Origin: SAR202 cluster bacterium bin87
GTDB taxonomy: Bacteria; Chloroflexota; Dehalococcoidia; Lucifugimonadales; UBA3495
Length of the DNA: 64,000 nt
Direction: 5' to 3'
Assembly (NCBI GenBank): GCA_002238825.1
Contig: MPNC01000008.1
Coordinates: forward strand, 1 to 64,000
The number at the start of each line of letters is the position of its first letter. Positions within the stretch are counted from its first letter, which is position 1. Made by a program: the position numbers and the translations under genes. The notes under the pieces were generated by a model. It saw nothing but the letters and a program-made list of their open reading frames with translations, did no database searches and had not been told where the DNA came from. Of the stretch, positions 7,937 through 16,869 are shown in pieces.

Positions 7937-9646
7937 ATGTTGATGAACGACTTCGTCGTCAGGTTCGCCGGTGAAGGTGGACAGGGCGTCGTTACTTCGG
8001 CCGAAGGACTGGCCCAGGCGTCTACGCAGGTCGGGTATCATGCCCTGACCTACGCGACGTTCCCGTCCCAAATCCTGGGCGGCCCGACCTGGACCCAGGC
8101 CAGGATATCTACTGAACACACGCTCAGTTCAGGCGACCAGGTGGACGTCCTTGTGGCGTTTAATGAGGAAGCTTACGAGACCCATGCCGAGGAAGTGCGC
8201 GAAGGCGGCGTGATCATTTACAACGCCGACGACTTCACCATGACCGACCCACGGTCCTTCGGCCTGGCCGTCGACACCCTGGCGCGATCAACCGGCAACA
8301 ACCGCGCCGCGAACATGGTGGTCATCGGCGCGCTGGCCCAATTGGTGCACATGCCTCAGGAGTACCTGGAGGATTTCGTCGAGGCACGGTTCCGCCGCGG
8401 GCGGGATAACGACGACGAGATCATCTCTTCGAACATCGAGGCCATGCGGCTGGGCCGCCAGAACGCCGCGGAGAGCGGTTTCGTGCTGGGTGACCTGGCA
8501 CCGCCCCATCCGCCGGACTACCAGCAACTGATGCTCAAAGGCAACGAGGCCATCGCCCTGGGCGCAACCCACGCGGGCGTCGAGTTCTACGCTGGCTACC
8601 CGATCTCTCCGGCCACCACGATCCTGCTTTGGATGGAGCGGAACCTTGTCGGTGAGAACAAATTCGCGTACCAGGTCTCCTCGGAGATCGAAGCCATCAC
8701 CGCAATCCTGGGCGCGGGGTACGCCGGCAAGAAGTCCATGACCGCCACGGCGGGACCGGGGATCTCGCTGATGAGCGAGGGACTGGGACTGGCGTGGATG
8801 GCCGAGATACCGTTGGTCGTGGTGGACGTCCAGCGCGGCGGACCAGCCACGGGACTGCCCACCAAGACCGAGCAGTCCGACCTGATGGGTTGCCTGTTCC
8901 CGGCCCACGGTGACGTGCGTATGCCGATCATTGCGCCCGGCTCGGTGGAAGAATGTTTCTACGGAGCCGTGCAGGCGGTCAACTGGGCAGAACGGTACCA
9001 GGGCCCGGTGATCCTCATGAGCGAAATGTCCATGGCGGAGAGGGTGCAGAACATCCCCCGCCCCGACCTGAGCAAGGTACCGGTGGAAGAACGGCTGACT
9101 TACGAAGGCGGGAACGGGTATCATCGCTATTCCGGAAACGAGCTGTCGCCGATGCCTTTGCCGGGTGGCCCTGGCGCCTATGTTGCCAACGGCAGCGAGC
9201 ACGATGAGATGGGCGACACCACTCACCTGCCCAGCCGACACATTCAGATGACCGAACGGCGCTTCAGCAAGTTGAAGCTCCTCGAGGAAGATCACTACGA
9301 GAGCGACAACACCCAGGCCAAGATTGCGCTGATGCCGTGGGGCGGTTCCAAGGGACCGGTTCGAGAGGCTTACGACGCGCTGCGGGAAGAGGGGATCGAC
9401 ATCGCCTGGTATTACACGATGTTCCTGCATCCCATCCCGCCCAAACTGAGGGACGAGTTGCGGGCCAAGGAGTTGGTGATCGTCCCCGAGCTCAATTACC
9501 AGGGACAATGGGCAAATATTCTGCGGTTCCACCGCGTCAATTCCACGCCCATAACGCAATACACCGGCCTGCCCTTCAAGGTCAGCGACTTGGTGGTCCA
9601 GGTCAAACGGATCATGGCGGAACACACGGAGGAAGCACGGGCATGA
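7937..9646 (+). CDS. korA: 2-oxoacid:ferredoxin oxidoreductase, fused gamma-alpha subunit
   Basis: A 569-residue subunit of the CoA-dependent 2-oxoacid (probably 2-oxoglutarate) ferredoxin oxidoreductase. Residues 1-190 are the gamma domain (FAGEGGQGVVTSAEGLAQAS, LGGPTWTQARIS). Residues 200-569 are the alpha domain, starting GNEAIALGATHAGVEFYAGY-PISP, with TATAGPGISLMSEG and VVDVQRGGPATGLPTKTEQS. The beta subunit follows with a four-base ATGA overlap, so the two are translationally coupled. The gamma-alpha fusion plus beta arrangement is the KorAB type. Substrate preference among 2-oxoacids cannot be read from sequence alone. No ferredoxin-like delta subunit is adjacent. Confidence 0.93.
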   Translation: MLMNDFVVRFAGEGGQGVVTSAEGLAQASTQVGYHALTYATFPSQILGGPTWTQARISTEHTLSSGDQVDVLVAFNEEAYETHAEEVREGGVIIYNADDFTMTDPRSFGLAVDTLARSTGNNRAANMVVIGALAQLVHMPQEYLEDFVEARFRRGRDNDDEIISSNIEAMRLGRQNAAESGFVLGDLAPPHPPDYQQLMLKGNEAIALGATHAGVEFYAGYPISPATTILLWMERNLVGENKFAYQVSSEIEAITAILGAGYAGKKSMTATAGPGISLMSEGLGLAWMAEIPLVVVDVQRGGPATGLPTKTEQSDLMGCLFPAHGDVRMPIIAPGSVEECFYGAVQAVNWAERYQGPVILMSEMSMAERVQNIPRPDLSKVPVEERLTYEGGNGYHRYSGNELSPMPLPGGPGAYVANGSEHDEMGDTTHLPSRHIQMTERRFSKLKLLEEDHYESDNTQAKIALMPWGGSKGPVREAYDALREEGIDIAWYYTMFLHPIPPKLRDELRAKELVIVPELNYQGQWANILRFHRVNSTPITQYTGLPFKVSDLVVQVKRIMAEHTEEARA

Positions 9647-10509
9647 GCAAGAAGAACCCGGAATACGACTTCAAATGGTGCCCCGGGTGCGGGGACTTCG
9701 GCGTGCGCCGCGCGCTGGAATTCGCCATGATCAACCGGCTGGAGGAAACCGGCCTGCCCATCGAAAACAACGTCGTCGTGGCCGGCATCGGCTGTAGCGG
9801 CAACCTCGTCCACCTGCTGGAAGGCGAGCAGCCCTACGGCATCCACGGCATCCACGGCCGCACGCTGCCGGTAGCCATGGGAGTCAAGATGGCCCGGCCC
9901 GAGTTGAACGTGGTCGTTGTTGCCGGAGATGGGGATTTCCTGAGTATCGGCGGCGAGCACATCGCCCCGCAGGCGGCGCGCAACGTCAACGTGACAGCCG
10001 TCATCATGGACAACGGTGTTTATGGCCTCACCAAGGGCCAAAGTTCGCCAACCACCGAGATGGGAACCATCACCAGCAGCACACCGTTCGGCAAGATTGA
10101 AGAAGACCTGGATCCGCTGGAGTTGTACCTTACTCTGGGCGTATCATACATCGCCTCCGGTTTCTCAGGTCAACCTCGCGTGCTGGCGCGTCTGATCAAC
10201 GAGGGCATGAACCACGACGGAATGTCGATGATCCATGTGCAATCGCCGTGCGTCACCTACAACGATACGTTCCAGTTGATCAAAGGCAATGCGAAAGAAG
10301 GCATCGCCCCCGCGCTTTGGGACATACCGGAAGAGCACGATCCGTCCAGCAAACAGGCAGCGTACGAATTGGTGCAGCAAGGTGGCCTGCCCGTGGGCGT
10401 CATCTATAAAGATGAGACCCGCCTTTCACTGGAAGGCAATATGGGCTCCATTCGGTCCAAGGCGCGCCAGCGGTCCGTGGAACAGTTGATGGACGCCTAC
10501 GCGTTCTAG
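9643..10509 (+). CDS. korB: 2-oxoacid:ferredoxin oxidoreductase, beta (TPP-binding) subunit
   Basis: A 288-residue thiamine-diphosphate and 4Fe-4S binding subunit that decarboxylates the 2-oxoacid and passes electrons to ferredoxin. Evidence: cysteines in KWCPGCGDFG and GIGCSGN, the TPP/Mg motif VVVAGDGDFLSIGGEHI, and MDNGVYGLTKGQSSPTT. The start ATG 9643 overlaps the korA stop (ATGA). A strong hairpin terminator follows. Length is normal for KorB. Confidence 0.94.
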   Translation: MSKKNPEYDFKWCPGCGDFGVRRALEFAMINRLEETGLPIENNVVVAGIGCSGNLVHLLEGEQPYGIHGIHGRTLPVAMGVKMARPELNVVVVAGDGDFLSIGGEHIAPQAARNVNVTAVIMDNGVYGLTKGQSSPTTEMGTITSSTPFGKIEEDLDPLELYLTLGVSYIASGFSGQPRVLARLINEGMNHDGMSMIHVQSPCVTYNDTFQLIKGNAKEGIAPALWDIPEEHDPSSKQAAYELVQQGGLPVGVIYKDETRLSLEGNMGSIRSKARQRSVEQLMDAYAF

Positions 10510-10532
10510 GCTTTCCGGGGCAGAATTGACAC

Positions 10533-10566
10533 AAAGAAGCCGGCGTCACGCGACGCCGGCTTCTTT
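10533..10566. terminator. Bidirectional terminator between korB and ccmE
   Basis: Perfect 15-bp stem AAAGAAGCCGGCGTC with its complement and a four-base loop. It ends TTCTTT then GCGTTTT on the plus strand and TTCTTTGTG on the minus strand. It lies between two convergent genes and can serve both. Confidence 0.85.
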
Positions 10567-10630
10567 GCGTTTTGGTTAGGGCGGCGTCGCAACCCGATGT
10601 GGCGACGACCTGCCGACTGGAAATGCCGGG

Positions 10631-11185
10631 TCAGTAAGACTGGGCCGGCGCCGCGGCGCCGGGTATGAGGTCCGGGTTCTCAGACTGCATCGACTGGTAT
10701 TTGGACGGGCACTTGACCAGGATATTGTCGGTTGCAAAAACTTCGCCGTGGCCGTCGTAATGACCTTCCAGGATTATCTCCGAGTGAGGGTTGAAAAACA
10801 GATCGGGAAGCACGCCAACGTAGGTGGCCTCCACCTGCGGGCTCCCGGGAGCGATGCCCGGCACGTCGGCCTGCTTGTCGCCCAGGCTGAAATAAGAAAG
10901 CGTCGACCCATCCTCCCTGCGGAAACTGTCGGGAGCCAGGGCTCCGGCAACCCTGAGTGTCTGGCCATCGCGAAGCCGGGGATCTTCCATGAATTCGCTG
11001 ACAGTGACGAAATACAGCGTGTTCCCCGGGAAGGCAGCGTAAACCATGTAGGCCACCGCCAGGGCGATCACACCGCCCAGGATCAGCAGGCGCGTGCGGT
11101 GGTTGCGCCACGAAGAACGCTCTAACTCCGCCTCCGCGGCGTATTCCGCTACGGGAACGGGTCCGGTATATGGATCGGTCTGCAT
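10631..11185 (-). CDS. ccmE: CcmE cytochrome c maturation heme chaperone, CxxxY variant
   Basis: A 184-residue membrane-anchored heme chaperone of cytochrome c maturation system I. There is one membrane segment (LLILGGVIALAVAYMVYAAF, about residues 33-52) and an OB-fold periplasmic domain with VSEFMEDPRLRDGQTLRVAG and YVGVLPDLF. The heme-binding site, normally HxxxY with a covalent His, is here CPSKY (NILVKCPSKYQS, Cys about residue 159). This is the CxxxY form reported in archaea and some sulfate reducers with a reduced Ccm set. Last gene of ccmABCDE on this strand. A Ser/Ala/Pro-rich tail ends the protein. Confidence 0.9.
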   Translation of the reverse strand: MQTDPYTGPVPVAEYAAEAELERSSWRNHRTRLLILGGVIALAVAYMVYAAFPGNTLYFVTVSEFMEDPRLRDGQTLRVAGALAPDSFRREDGSTLSYFSLGDKQADVPGIAPGSPQVEATYVGVLPDLFFNPHSEIILEGHYDGHGEVFATDNILVKCPSKYQSMQSENPDLIPGAAAPAQSY

Positions 11186-11221
11186 GGAAGTCCACCGTGT
11201 CGGTTTGAAAGGTCTATACCA

Positions 11222-11416
11222 TTATACTGAGCCAATCTGTTCCGGTTGGTCCGCGTCCGGTTCGCCGTCGGACCCCGTCGTTGGTCGGAGTTCGCGCAGG
11301 TCGCGCTGCACCGACTGACGGCGCCAGGACATGTACGCGGCATAGATGAAGAACACCGCCCACACTACGGCAAAAGCGGCGAACAGGAAAGGCAGATTGT
11401 TGGGAGGTACAGTCAT
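11222..11416 (-). CDS. ccmD: CcmD-like small membrane protein
   Basis: A 64-residue protein with one membrane helix (PFLFAAFAVVWAVFFIYAAY, about residues 9-28) followed by a basic stretch SWRRQSVQRDLRELR, the layout of CcmD, which helps release heme-loaded CcmE from CcmABC. Position between ccmC and ccmE supports the call. The start lies one base after the ccmC stop. CcmD is poorly conserved, so the assignment depends on size, topology and position. Confidence 0.8.
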   Translation of the reverse strand: MTVPPNNLPFLFAAFAVVWAVFFIYAAYMSWRRQSVQRDLRELRPTTGSDGEPDADQPEQIGSV

Positions 11417-11417
11417 T

Positions 11418-12152
11418 CTATTCGTAGTTTCCTTGGCGACGGATCGCGGAAACGGCGTCCTCGGCTCCCCGCAGGGCTACTCGTTCCAGCAATAGATACG
11501 TGAACAGCGCCAGTACCGCGATCAACGAAAAGACCAGGATGCGAGCCATGATGGGCTCGAGGGCGTCATCAGCAGCCTCGGGGCCGATCACCTGCACCGG
11601 ATGGATCGATCTCCACCACTGGACGGAATAATACACGATGGGCACGTCCACAAAACCGATGATGCCGACCACCGCCGACCATGCCCGGCCCTGCTGCGGC
11701 GTGGGAGCATAGTGGCGGATCATCAGGTAGGCGACGTAAATCAGCCACAGTATCAGCGTGGTGGTGAGGCGCGGCTCCCAGGTCCACCAGACGCCCCACA
11801 CCGGACGCGCCCAGATGACACCGGTAATCAGGGCGAGAGTGACGAACACCACGCCGACCTCGGCGGACGCATGGGCCACGCGGTCCCACATCTCCCCCCG
11901 CCGGATGAGGTAACCGATGCCGGCCACGGCGCAAACCAGGAACCCCAGGAAAGACAGGATCGAGATGGGAACGTGGATGTAGAAGATGCGCTGGATGTGG
12001 CCCAGCACCTGATCCGTGGGAGCCACCACGAAGATGAGATACCCGTCGACGATGGTCAGGGCCGCCGTCAGCACCAGCAGCCACGCTCGGGGATCTCGGA
12101 GGGAGGAACGAATCGGGGATTCCGTTGGGCCACGGCCCGCTATTGCCGCCAA
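11418..12152 (-). CDS. ccmC: CcmC heme exporter/handling protein (WWD family)
   Basis: A 244-residue six-helix membrane protein that presents heme to CcmE. The tryptophan-rich WWD motif appears as WGVWWTWEPRLTTTLILW (about residues 132-149). Flanking axial histidines are in IFYIHVPISILSF and MIRHYAPTP. Length matches the family. It starts six bases after the ccmB stop. Confidence 0.93.
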   Translation of the reverse strand: MAAIAGRGPTESPIRSSLRDPRAWLLVLTAALTIVDGYLIFVVAPTDQVLGHIQRIFYIHVPISILSFLGFLVCAVAGIGYLIRRGEMWDRVAHASAEVGVVFVTLALITGVIWARPVWGVWWTWEPRLTTTLILWLIYVAYLMIRHYAPTPQQGRAWSAVVGIIGFVDVPIVYYSVQWWRSIHPVQVIGPEAADDALEPIMARILVFSLIAVLALFTYLLLERVALRGAEDAVSAIRRQGNYE

Positions 12153-12158
12153 ATTACG

Positions 12159-12833
12159 CTATCCCTCGAACACATACCCGAATATCCACGGGCATATTAC
12201 CAAAAAGAGCGCGTCAAAGACCACCAGCAGGGGGAGCCAACGGGTCCAGACCGCCAGCATCGGCCCACCCTGCAACACCAGGTCGGTCGCCTCAACCGCC
12301 GCGATGATCACGGGGACGATCACCGGAAAGAAGAGCACGGGCAGAAGGATTTCTCGCGACCGGGTTTGGGCGGCGATGGCAGCAAAGAATGTCCCGACCG
12401 TGGCAAAGCCGATAGTCGCCAGCAGGATGATCAGCCCCAGGACCGGAGATAACGTTGGCAGGTCGAGCATGACCGCGAACACGGGCAACAGCACGGCCTC
12501 GATAACCAGCATAAATGACAGCGTGCCGAACATTTTGCCCAGGAAAACGGCGTCGCGGCTCACCGGGGCAGCGAGCAGTCCATCCAGCGCCCCTTGCTCG
12601 AGCTCGCGGGCGAACGCGCGATTCATCGCCAGCACCCCGACGAAACCGTAGGCCACCCAGAGCAGGCCCGGCGCCACCGGCGCGAGACTGCCGGGGCTCC
12701 GGTTGAGACCGAAATTGAAGACCACGACAACGATCAGGCCGAAAATCAGAGCCGAAACGACGGTGTCGCGGGAACGAACCTCCAGGCGGACGTCTTTCCA
12801 CGCTATGGCCAAGGTCGCGCTGAGCAGCCGCAT
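12159..12833 (-). CDS. ccmB: CcmB heme ABC exporter permease
   Basis: A 224-residue permease with six predicted membrane segments, starting WKDVRLEVRSRDTVVSALIF and including FARELEQGALDGLLAAPVSR, both typical of CcmB. With CcmA it forms the ATP-dependent part of the CcmABCD complex that releases holo-CcmE. It lies 24 bases downstream of ccmA. Confidence 0.9.
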   Translation of the reverse strand: MRLLSATLAIAWKDVRLEVRSRDTVVSALIFGLIVVVVFNFGLNRSPGSLAPVAPGLLWVAYGFVGVLAMNRAFARELEQGALDGLLAAPVSRDAVFLGKMFGTLSFMLVIEAVLLPVFAVMLDLPTLSPVLGLIILLATIGFATVGTFFAAIAAQTRSREILLPVLFFPVIVPVIIAAVEATDLVLQGGPMLAVWTRWLPLLVVFDALFLVICPWIFGYVFEG

Positions 12834-12857
12834 GGGCGACGGTCCAATTGGGTCGTG

Positions 12858-13583
12858 TCACCCGTGAACCGGGCTCGGATTGGATTTGGCAGGCGCCGCA
12901 TCAGCGCTGCAACCGAAAGGCGTCTCGACCGCCAATCGCCCTCGGTCCAGCGTCAGAACAGAGTCGGCCCAGGCCTGACCGATTTCCAAGCTGTGGGTCG
13001 TCAGCAACGCGGTTTTGCCGGAGGACGTCCAATCGCGCAGCAGGTCGCCCAGCGATGCGACGGAGTCGGTATCGAGGCCCGATTCGGGTTCGTCCAGCAG
13101 CAAGACTGCGGGTTCGTGCAGGATTGCACGAGCTACGGACAAGCGCTTTTGCATGCCGTGAGACAGCGTGCGGACGCGCCGGTCCGCGCGGTCGACGAGG
13201 GCCACTTGCTCGAGGACACTCTCGATGCGAGCCTGGGGATGATCTACACCGTACAGTTTGGCGTAGAATGCCAGGTTTTCGCGGCAGGTCAGATCGCTGT
13301 ACAGCAGGGTCTGGTGACCGACAAAGCCAACCAGGGTCCGCGCGCGGCCGCCGGAACGCCGCATCCGCAGGCCGGCGATGTGCGACTCTCCTGCGTCCGG
13401 GCGCGACAGGCCCGCCAGGATCCGGAGCAGAGTGGTTTTCCCCGCCCCGTTCGCGCCGAAGAGCACCGCGATCTGGCCCCAGGCCACGGCGACGTCAACG
13501 CCCCGCAGGACGCTCCGGTCACCGTAGTCCTTGCGGAGACCAACCGCCGAGATGGCTGACGAACCGGCCGAGGCGTGGCTCAT
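12858..13583 (-). CDS. ccmA: CcmA heme ABC exporter ATP-binding protein
   Basis: A 241-residue ABC ATPase. Walker A is GANGAGKTTLLRILAGL (about residues 44-60), the signature appears as TLSHGMQKRLSVARAI (LSHGMQ instead of LSGGQ, usual for CcmA), and Walker B is LLLDEPESGLD. It begins nine bases after the acyl-CoA ligase stop, so the ccm genes may be read through from the SDR/ligase operon. Of system I, only A to E are here; ccmF, ccmG and ccmH are not in the window. Confidence 0.92.
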   Translation of the reverse strand: MSHASAGSSAISAVGLRKDYGDRSVLRGVDVAVAWGQIAVLFGANGAGKTTLLRILAGLSRPDAGESHIAGLRMRRSGGRARTLVGFVGHQTLLYSDLTCRENLAFYAKLYGVDHPQARIESVLEQVALVDRADRRVRTLSHGMQKRLSVARAILHEPAVLLLDEPESGLDTDSVASLGDLLRDWTSSGKTALLTTHSLEIGQAWADSVLTLDRGRLAVETPFGCSADAAPAKSNPSPVHG

Positions 13584-13592
13584 CGGATTGGG

Positions 13593-15206
13593 TCAGCGGT
13601 GATGTTCAAAGCGTTCCCGGAGGACCTTTTTGTCGAACTTGCCCACGCTGGTCTTGGGTATTTCGTCGATGAACACCACGTCATCCGGGAGCCACCACCG
13701 GGCGAAGTCAGGCCGGATGAAGTCCAGTATCGTGTCCTTGGTCAACGGGCCCGACGCTTCCGCTCGCGTCACCACGCAGGCCAACGGCCGCTCCTGCCAC
13801 TGGGGATCCGGCACGGCGATGACGGCGGCCTCCAGCACGTCCGGGTGCGCCATGATAGCGGACTCCAGGTCCACGGACGATATCCATTCGCCCCCGCTTT
13901 TCACCATGTCCTTGACCCGGTCGACGATCTGGATGTAACCGTTGGCGTCGATGGTGGCGATGTCGCCGCTGTGATACCACCCGTCGATGAAGGTCTCCGC
14001 GCTGCGCTCGTCGTCAACGTACTGGTCAGCCACCCACGGGCCGCGGAACCAGAGTTCACCGCGCTGTTCACCGTCCCACGCCAAATCGTCGCCGTTTTCG
14101 TCGGCCAGCTTCATGTCGATGCCGGGGGCAATCACGCCCTGGCTGGCATTGAGTTCCAGGCGTTTCGCATCGGGGAGGTCGTCCAGCCAGCTGCGCCGCC
14201 GGTTCACGGAGATCAGCGGCGCGGCCTCGGTCATGCCGTAGGCGTGGACTATGTCGACGCCCAATTGATCGCGGTAAGCCTGCAAGACGGCGAGAGGAAC
14301 CGCCGAGCCTCCGCTGACGACCTGCCGCAGCGACGACAGGTCATATTCCACGCCGGACCGCTGCAGATAGTCGAGCACGCCGATCCAGATGGTCGGCACT
14401 CCGGCGCTGATGGTCACGCGCTCGCGCTCGATCATCTCGCAGATAACGCGCGGGTCCGGACGCACTCCCGGGAAAACCTGCGAGGAGCCGACCATGGTGG
14501 ACGCATAGGGGAAGCCCCAACAGTTGGCGTGGAACATCGGCACGATGGCCATGATCCGGTCGCGTTCCGAAACCGCCAGCACGTCGGCGGTGGCCGCCGT
14601 CATGGAATGAAGGTACACGGCCCGATGGGAGTAGGCCACGCCCTTGGGTAAGCCGGTGGTTGCGGACGTGTAACAGAGGCCCATGGTGGAGTACTCGTCG
14701 ACGTCCGCAGGGTGGTACTCGGGCGACGCGGCATCCAGCAGGGTTTCGTAACACGCGGCGTGGGGCAGAGACGTGGCCGACTCACTGGCGTCGCCGAGGA
14801 TGACGAAATGCTGCACCGAGGTGAGACGGTCGGCGATGGCCTCGATCAGAGGCGCCAGGTCGGGATCGATCAACAACACCTTGTCGCCCGCGTGGTTGAT
14901 GATGTACGCCATGTCGTCAGGCGCCAGTCGGATGTTGATGGTGTGCGTGACCGCGCCAATGGTCGCCGGAGCGAAATACGCCTCCAGGTGTCGGTAGGTA
15001 TTCCAGGCGAAAGTGCCGACCCGGTCCCCGTGGCCAACCCCCAACTCCCGCAGCGCGTTGCCCAGCCGTGAGGTGCGCTCGAACATATCGGCATAGGTGT
15101 AACGGTGGGTTTCCTCGCCCACGCGCGTTGCGATTTCCTTGTTGGGGAAGTGGGTTGCCGCGCGCTCCAAAATTCGGTTAGCCAGCAACTCATAGTGCAT
15201 CGTCAT
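13593..15206 (-). CDS. Fatty-acid/acyl-CoA ligase (AMP-forming)
   Basis: A 537-residue ANL-superfamily ligase that activates a carboxylic acid to its CoA thioester. AMP-binding motif: YTSATTGLPKGVAYSHR (about residue 177), with Ala where Gly is usual. Other motifs are AYGMTEAAPLIS, YHSGDIATIDANGYIQIVDR and KDMVKSGGEWISSVDLE, the last pointing to medium/long-chain acyl ligases. The catalytic C-terminal Lys is in IPKTSVGKFDKK. Start ATG 15206 has GGAGA six bases upstream; the frame is open 44 codons further. Exact substrate unknown. Confidence 0.9.
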   Translation of the reverse strand: MTMHYELLANRILERAATHFPNKEIATRVGEETHRYTYADMFERTSRLGNALRELGVGHGDRVGTFAWNTYRHLEAYFAPATIGAVTHTINIRLAPDDMAYIINHAGDKVLLIDPDLAPLIEAIADRLTSVQHFVILGDASESATSLPHAACYETLLDAASPEYHPADVDEYSTMGLCYTSATTGLPKGVAYSHRAVYLHSMTAATADVLAVSERDRIMAIVPMFHANCWGFPYASTMVGSSQVFPGVRPDPRVICEMIERERVTISAGVPTIWIGVLDYLQRSGVEYDLSSLRQVVSGGSAVPLAVLQAYRDQLGVDIVHAYGMTEAAPLISVNRRRSWLDDLPDAKRLELNASQGVIAPGIDMKLADENGDDLAWDGEQRGELWFRGPWVADQYVDDERSAETFIDGWYHSGDIATIDANGYIQIVDRVKDMVKSGGEWISSVDLESAIMAHPDVLEAAVIAVPDPQWQERPLACVVTRAEASGPLTKDTILDFIRPDFARWWLPDDVVFIDEIPKTSVGKFDKKVLRERFEHHR

Positions 15207-15334
15207 AGCGAATCTCCTGCTTTGGGTTCCACCGTGCGCATCGTATTGATGGTGGTTGGTCTGTATCTGGTGGAACGGAACGAATGACGTTGCCGCGGTG
15301 AAGGATCGAAGCCGGTGTTCGGTCGGCCCGCCGA

Positions 15335-16129
15335 TCACGGATGCTTGATGCTCACCCCGCCGTCGATCGCCCAGGTCTGGCCGGTGACATAGGAGGCGGC
15401 CGGCGACGCGAGATAAACGGCCAGATAGCCCACCTCAATGAGACGGCCCACGCGAGCGAGCGGGATCGTATCGCCCGCGGAGGCGTCTCGCGCCCCGAAA
15501 GCCTCCTCAGACATCTGCTCCGGATCGGGGAACGTGCCGGGCGCGATGGCGTTGCAGCGGACCCCGAAGGGCGCCCACTCCTGGGCGACGCACTCGGTGA
15601 ATCTCATCAGGCCGGCCTTAGAGGCGTCGTACGCCGCGGACATGGGGCGTCCCCGGAACGATGCCCAGCCGCTGATGTTGATGACGTTGCCCTGGCCTCG
15701 CTCCAGCATGTGGGGCCCCACGGCGCGACAACCCTGGAAAGCTTCGGTCAGGTTGATGTCGACGATGCTGTGCCATTCGGTTTCGGTCATGCCGGGGATA
15801 TCGCTGCCGGGAAGCTGTGCAACCGGCTTGCGGATGGCGTCCCCCACGCAGTTGACCAGCGTGTCGATATGGCCAAACTCGGCGAGGGTGCGGCCGACGA
15901 TGGAATCGGTATCCGCCGCGGTCGTGGCATCACCGGTGAGGGGCAGGCAGGTCCCACCGATGGCTGTGATCTCCTCGGCAACGCGGTTCACGCCGGTGGA
16001 GGTCAATCCGGTTACGGCCACGTCCGCTCCGGCTTGCGCGAACGCCAGGGCGATGCCCTTGCCAATGCCACGACCCGCGCCAACCAGCAACACTTTTTGC
16101 CCGGCTACGTCGAAGATATCCAAACTCAT
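15335..16129 (-). CDS. Short-chain dehydrogenase/reductase
   Basis: A classical SDR of 264 residues, NAD(P)-dependent. Nucleotide-binding motif GAGRGIG (about residues 17-23), catalytic Ser in INISGWASFRG, and the YxxxK pair in AAYDASKAGLMRF. The C-terminus YVTGQTWAIDGGVSIKHP is typical. Start ATG 16129 follows AGGAG by eight bases. It is the first gene of a minus-strand run with the acyl-CoA ligase and ccm genes, suggesting hydroxyacyl or alcohol oxidation linked to CoA activation, but the substrate is unknown. Confidence 0.9.
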   Translation of the reverse strand: MSLDIFDVAGQKVLLVGAGRGIGKGIALAFAQAGADVAVTGLTSTGVNRVAEEITAIGGTCLPLTGDATTAADTDSIVGRTLAEFGHIDTLVNCVGDAIRKPVAQLPGSDIPGMTETEWHSIVDINLTEAFQGCRAVGPHMLERGQGNVINISGWASFRGRPMSAAYDASKAGLMRFTECVAQEWAPFGVRCNAIAPGTFPDPEQMSEEAFGARDASAGDTIPLARVGRLIEVGYLAVYLASPAASYVTGQTWAIDGGVSIKHP

Positions 16130-16437
16130 CGGTTCCACTCCTGATGGTGTTGCGCGCGTCGCAGCAGTCATCCTGGCGATTTCGGTGTTCATGGTGCCAC
16201 ACCGATAGTTGCACGGCAACCGCGGCCGGACGGTGATGCGACTGGCGCCGTGAATTGCAGACGGCCAGGAAAGCCGCGCAATATTGACCGGATCATTTGC
16301 TGATATCCGAGCCCTGGCGCGCCGTCGCGCAAGCTGCGGCCCGGGTTCATGCGATGGATGATCTGGCGTGGCGGATCACAACGGCGATGGGGTAAAATCG
16401 TTGAACGCGATTTTAGCCAGAATTCGAGGTGCGAGAC
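16130..16437. other. Divergent gap upstream of SDR and a small CxxC protein
   Basis: About 310 bases with no supported gene. A possible -10 (TAAAAT, 16393-16398) faces the plus-strand gene. I see no operator or structured RNA that I can name. Confidence 0.4.
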
Positions 16438-16824
16438 ATGCCCAGGGACAGCAATCGGGTCGTGTACCCGCCGGAAGGATGGACCAACTCGCTGGCCGTG
16501 GAATTCATGGGCCCCGACCAATTTGGCAACGGCGAAGTGTATGACGCTCATGCCGGCGGGGATCCGCTGATCCGCCTCATTTACGACGAGCGCGACGAGG
16601 AAATTACGGTTCGGTGCCTGCGCTGCGAGCAACGATCGCAGGCCGCCGGCCGTTTCACCGCGCACCCCATGATCGGCATCGTCAGCATCAACGCCACCCC
16701 GTTGCTGGTTCCCATGAACACGCCACGGATCCTGAGGCACCTGGCAGACCGGCACGAGGAAACGCTCGGCGGAATTGACGATGTGGATTTTTTCAATTGC
16801 CTGCTGGACAGTTGTGGCCTTTGA
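16438..16824 (+). CDS. Conserved-looking small protein of unknown function with CxxC
   Basis: A 128-residue soluble protein that I do not recognise. It holds RCLRCEQ (CxxC near residue 62) and ends CLLDSCGL (another pair of Cys), which together could bind a metal or form disulfides. A GAGG ribosome-binding site lies eight bases before ATG 16438. It precedes GMC oxidoreductase 1 by 45 bases and may be co-transcribed. The coding assignment is supported by start context and spacing only. Confidence 0.6.
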   Translation: MPRDSNRVVYPPEGWTNSLAVEFMGPDQFGNGEVYDAHAGGDPLIRLIYDERDEEITVRCLRCEQRSQAAGRFTAHPMIGIVSINATPLLVPMNTPRILRHLADRHEETLGGIDDVDFFNCLLDSCGL

Positions 16825-16869
16825 CGAAAGTCAGGGTGGACCCGGATTCGAACATCGGGAGGTAACCCC

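Noticed and set aside
8288-9625. 445-codon frame antisense to korA
   Set aside because: Shadow of korA; composition is His/Arg/Gln-rich without any motif.
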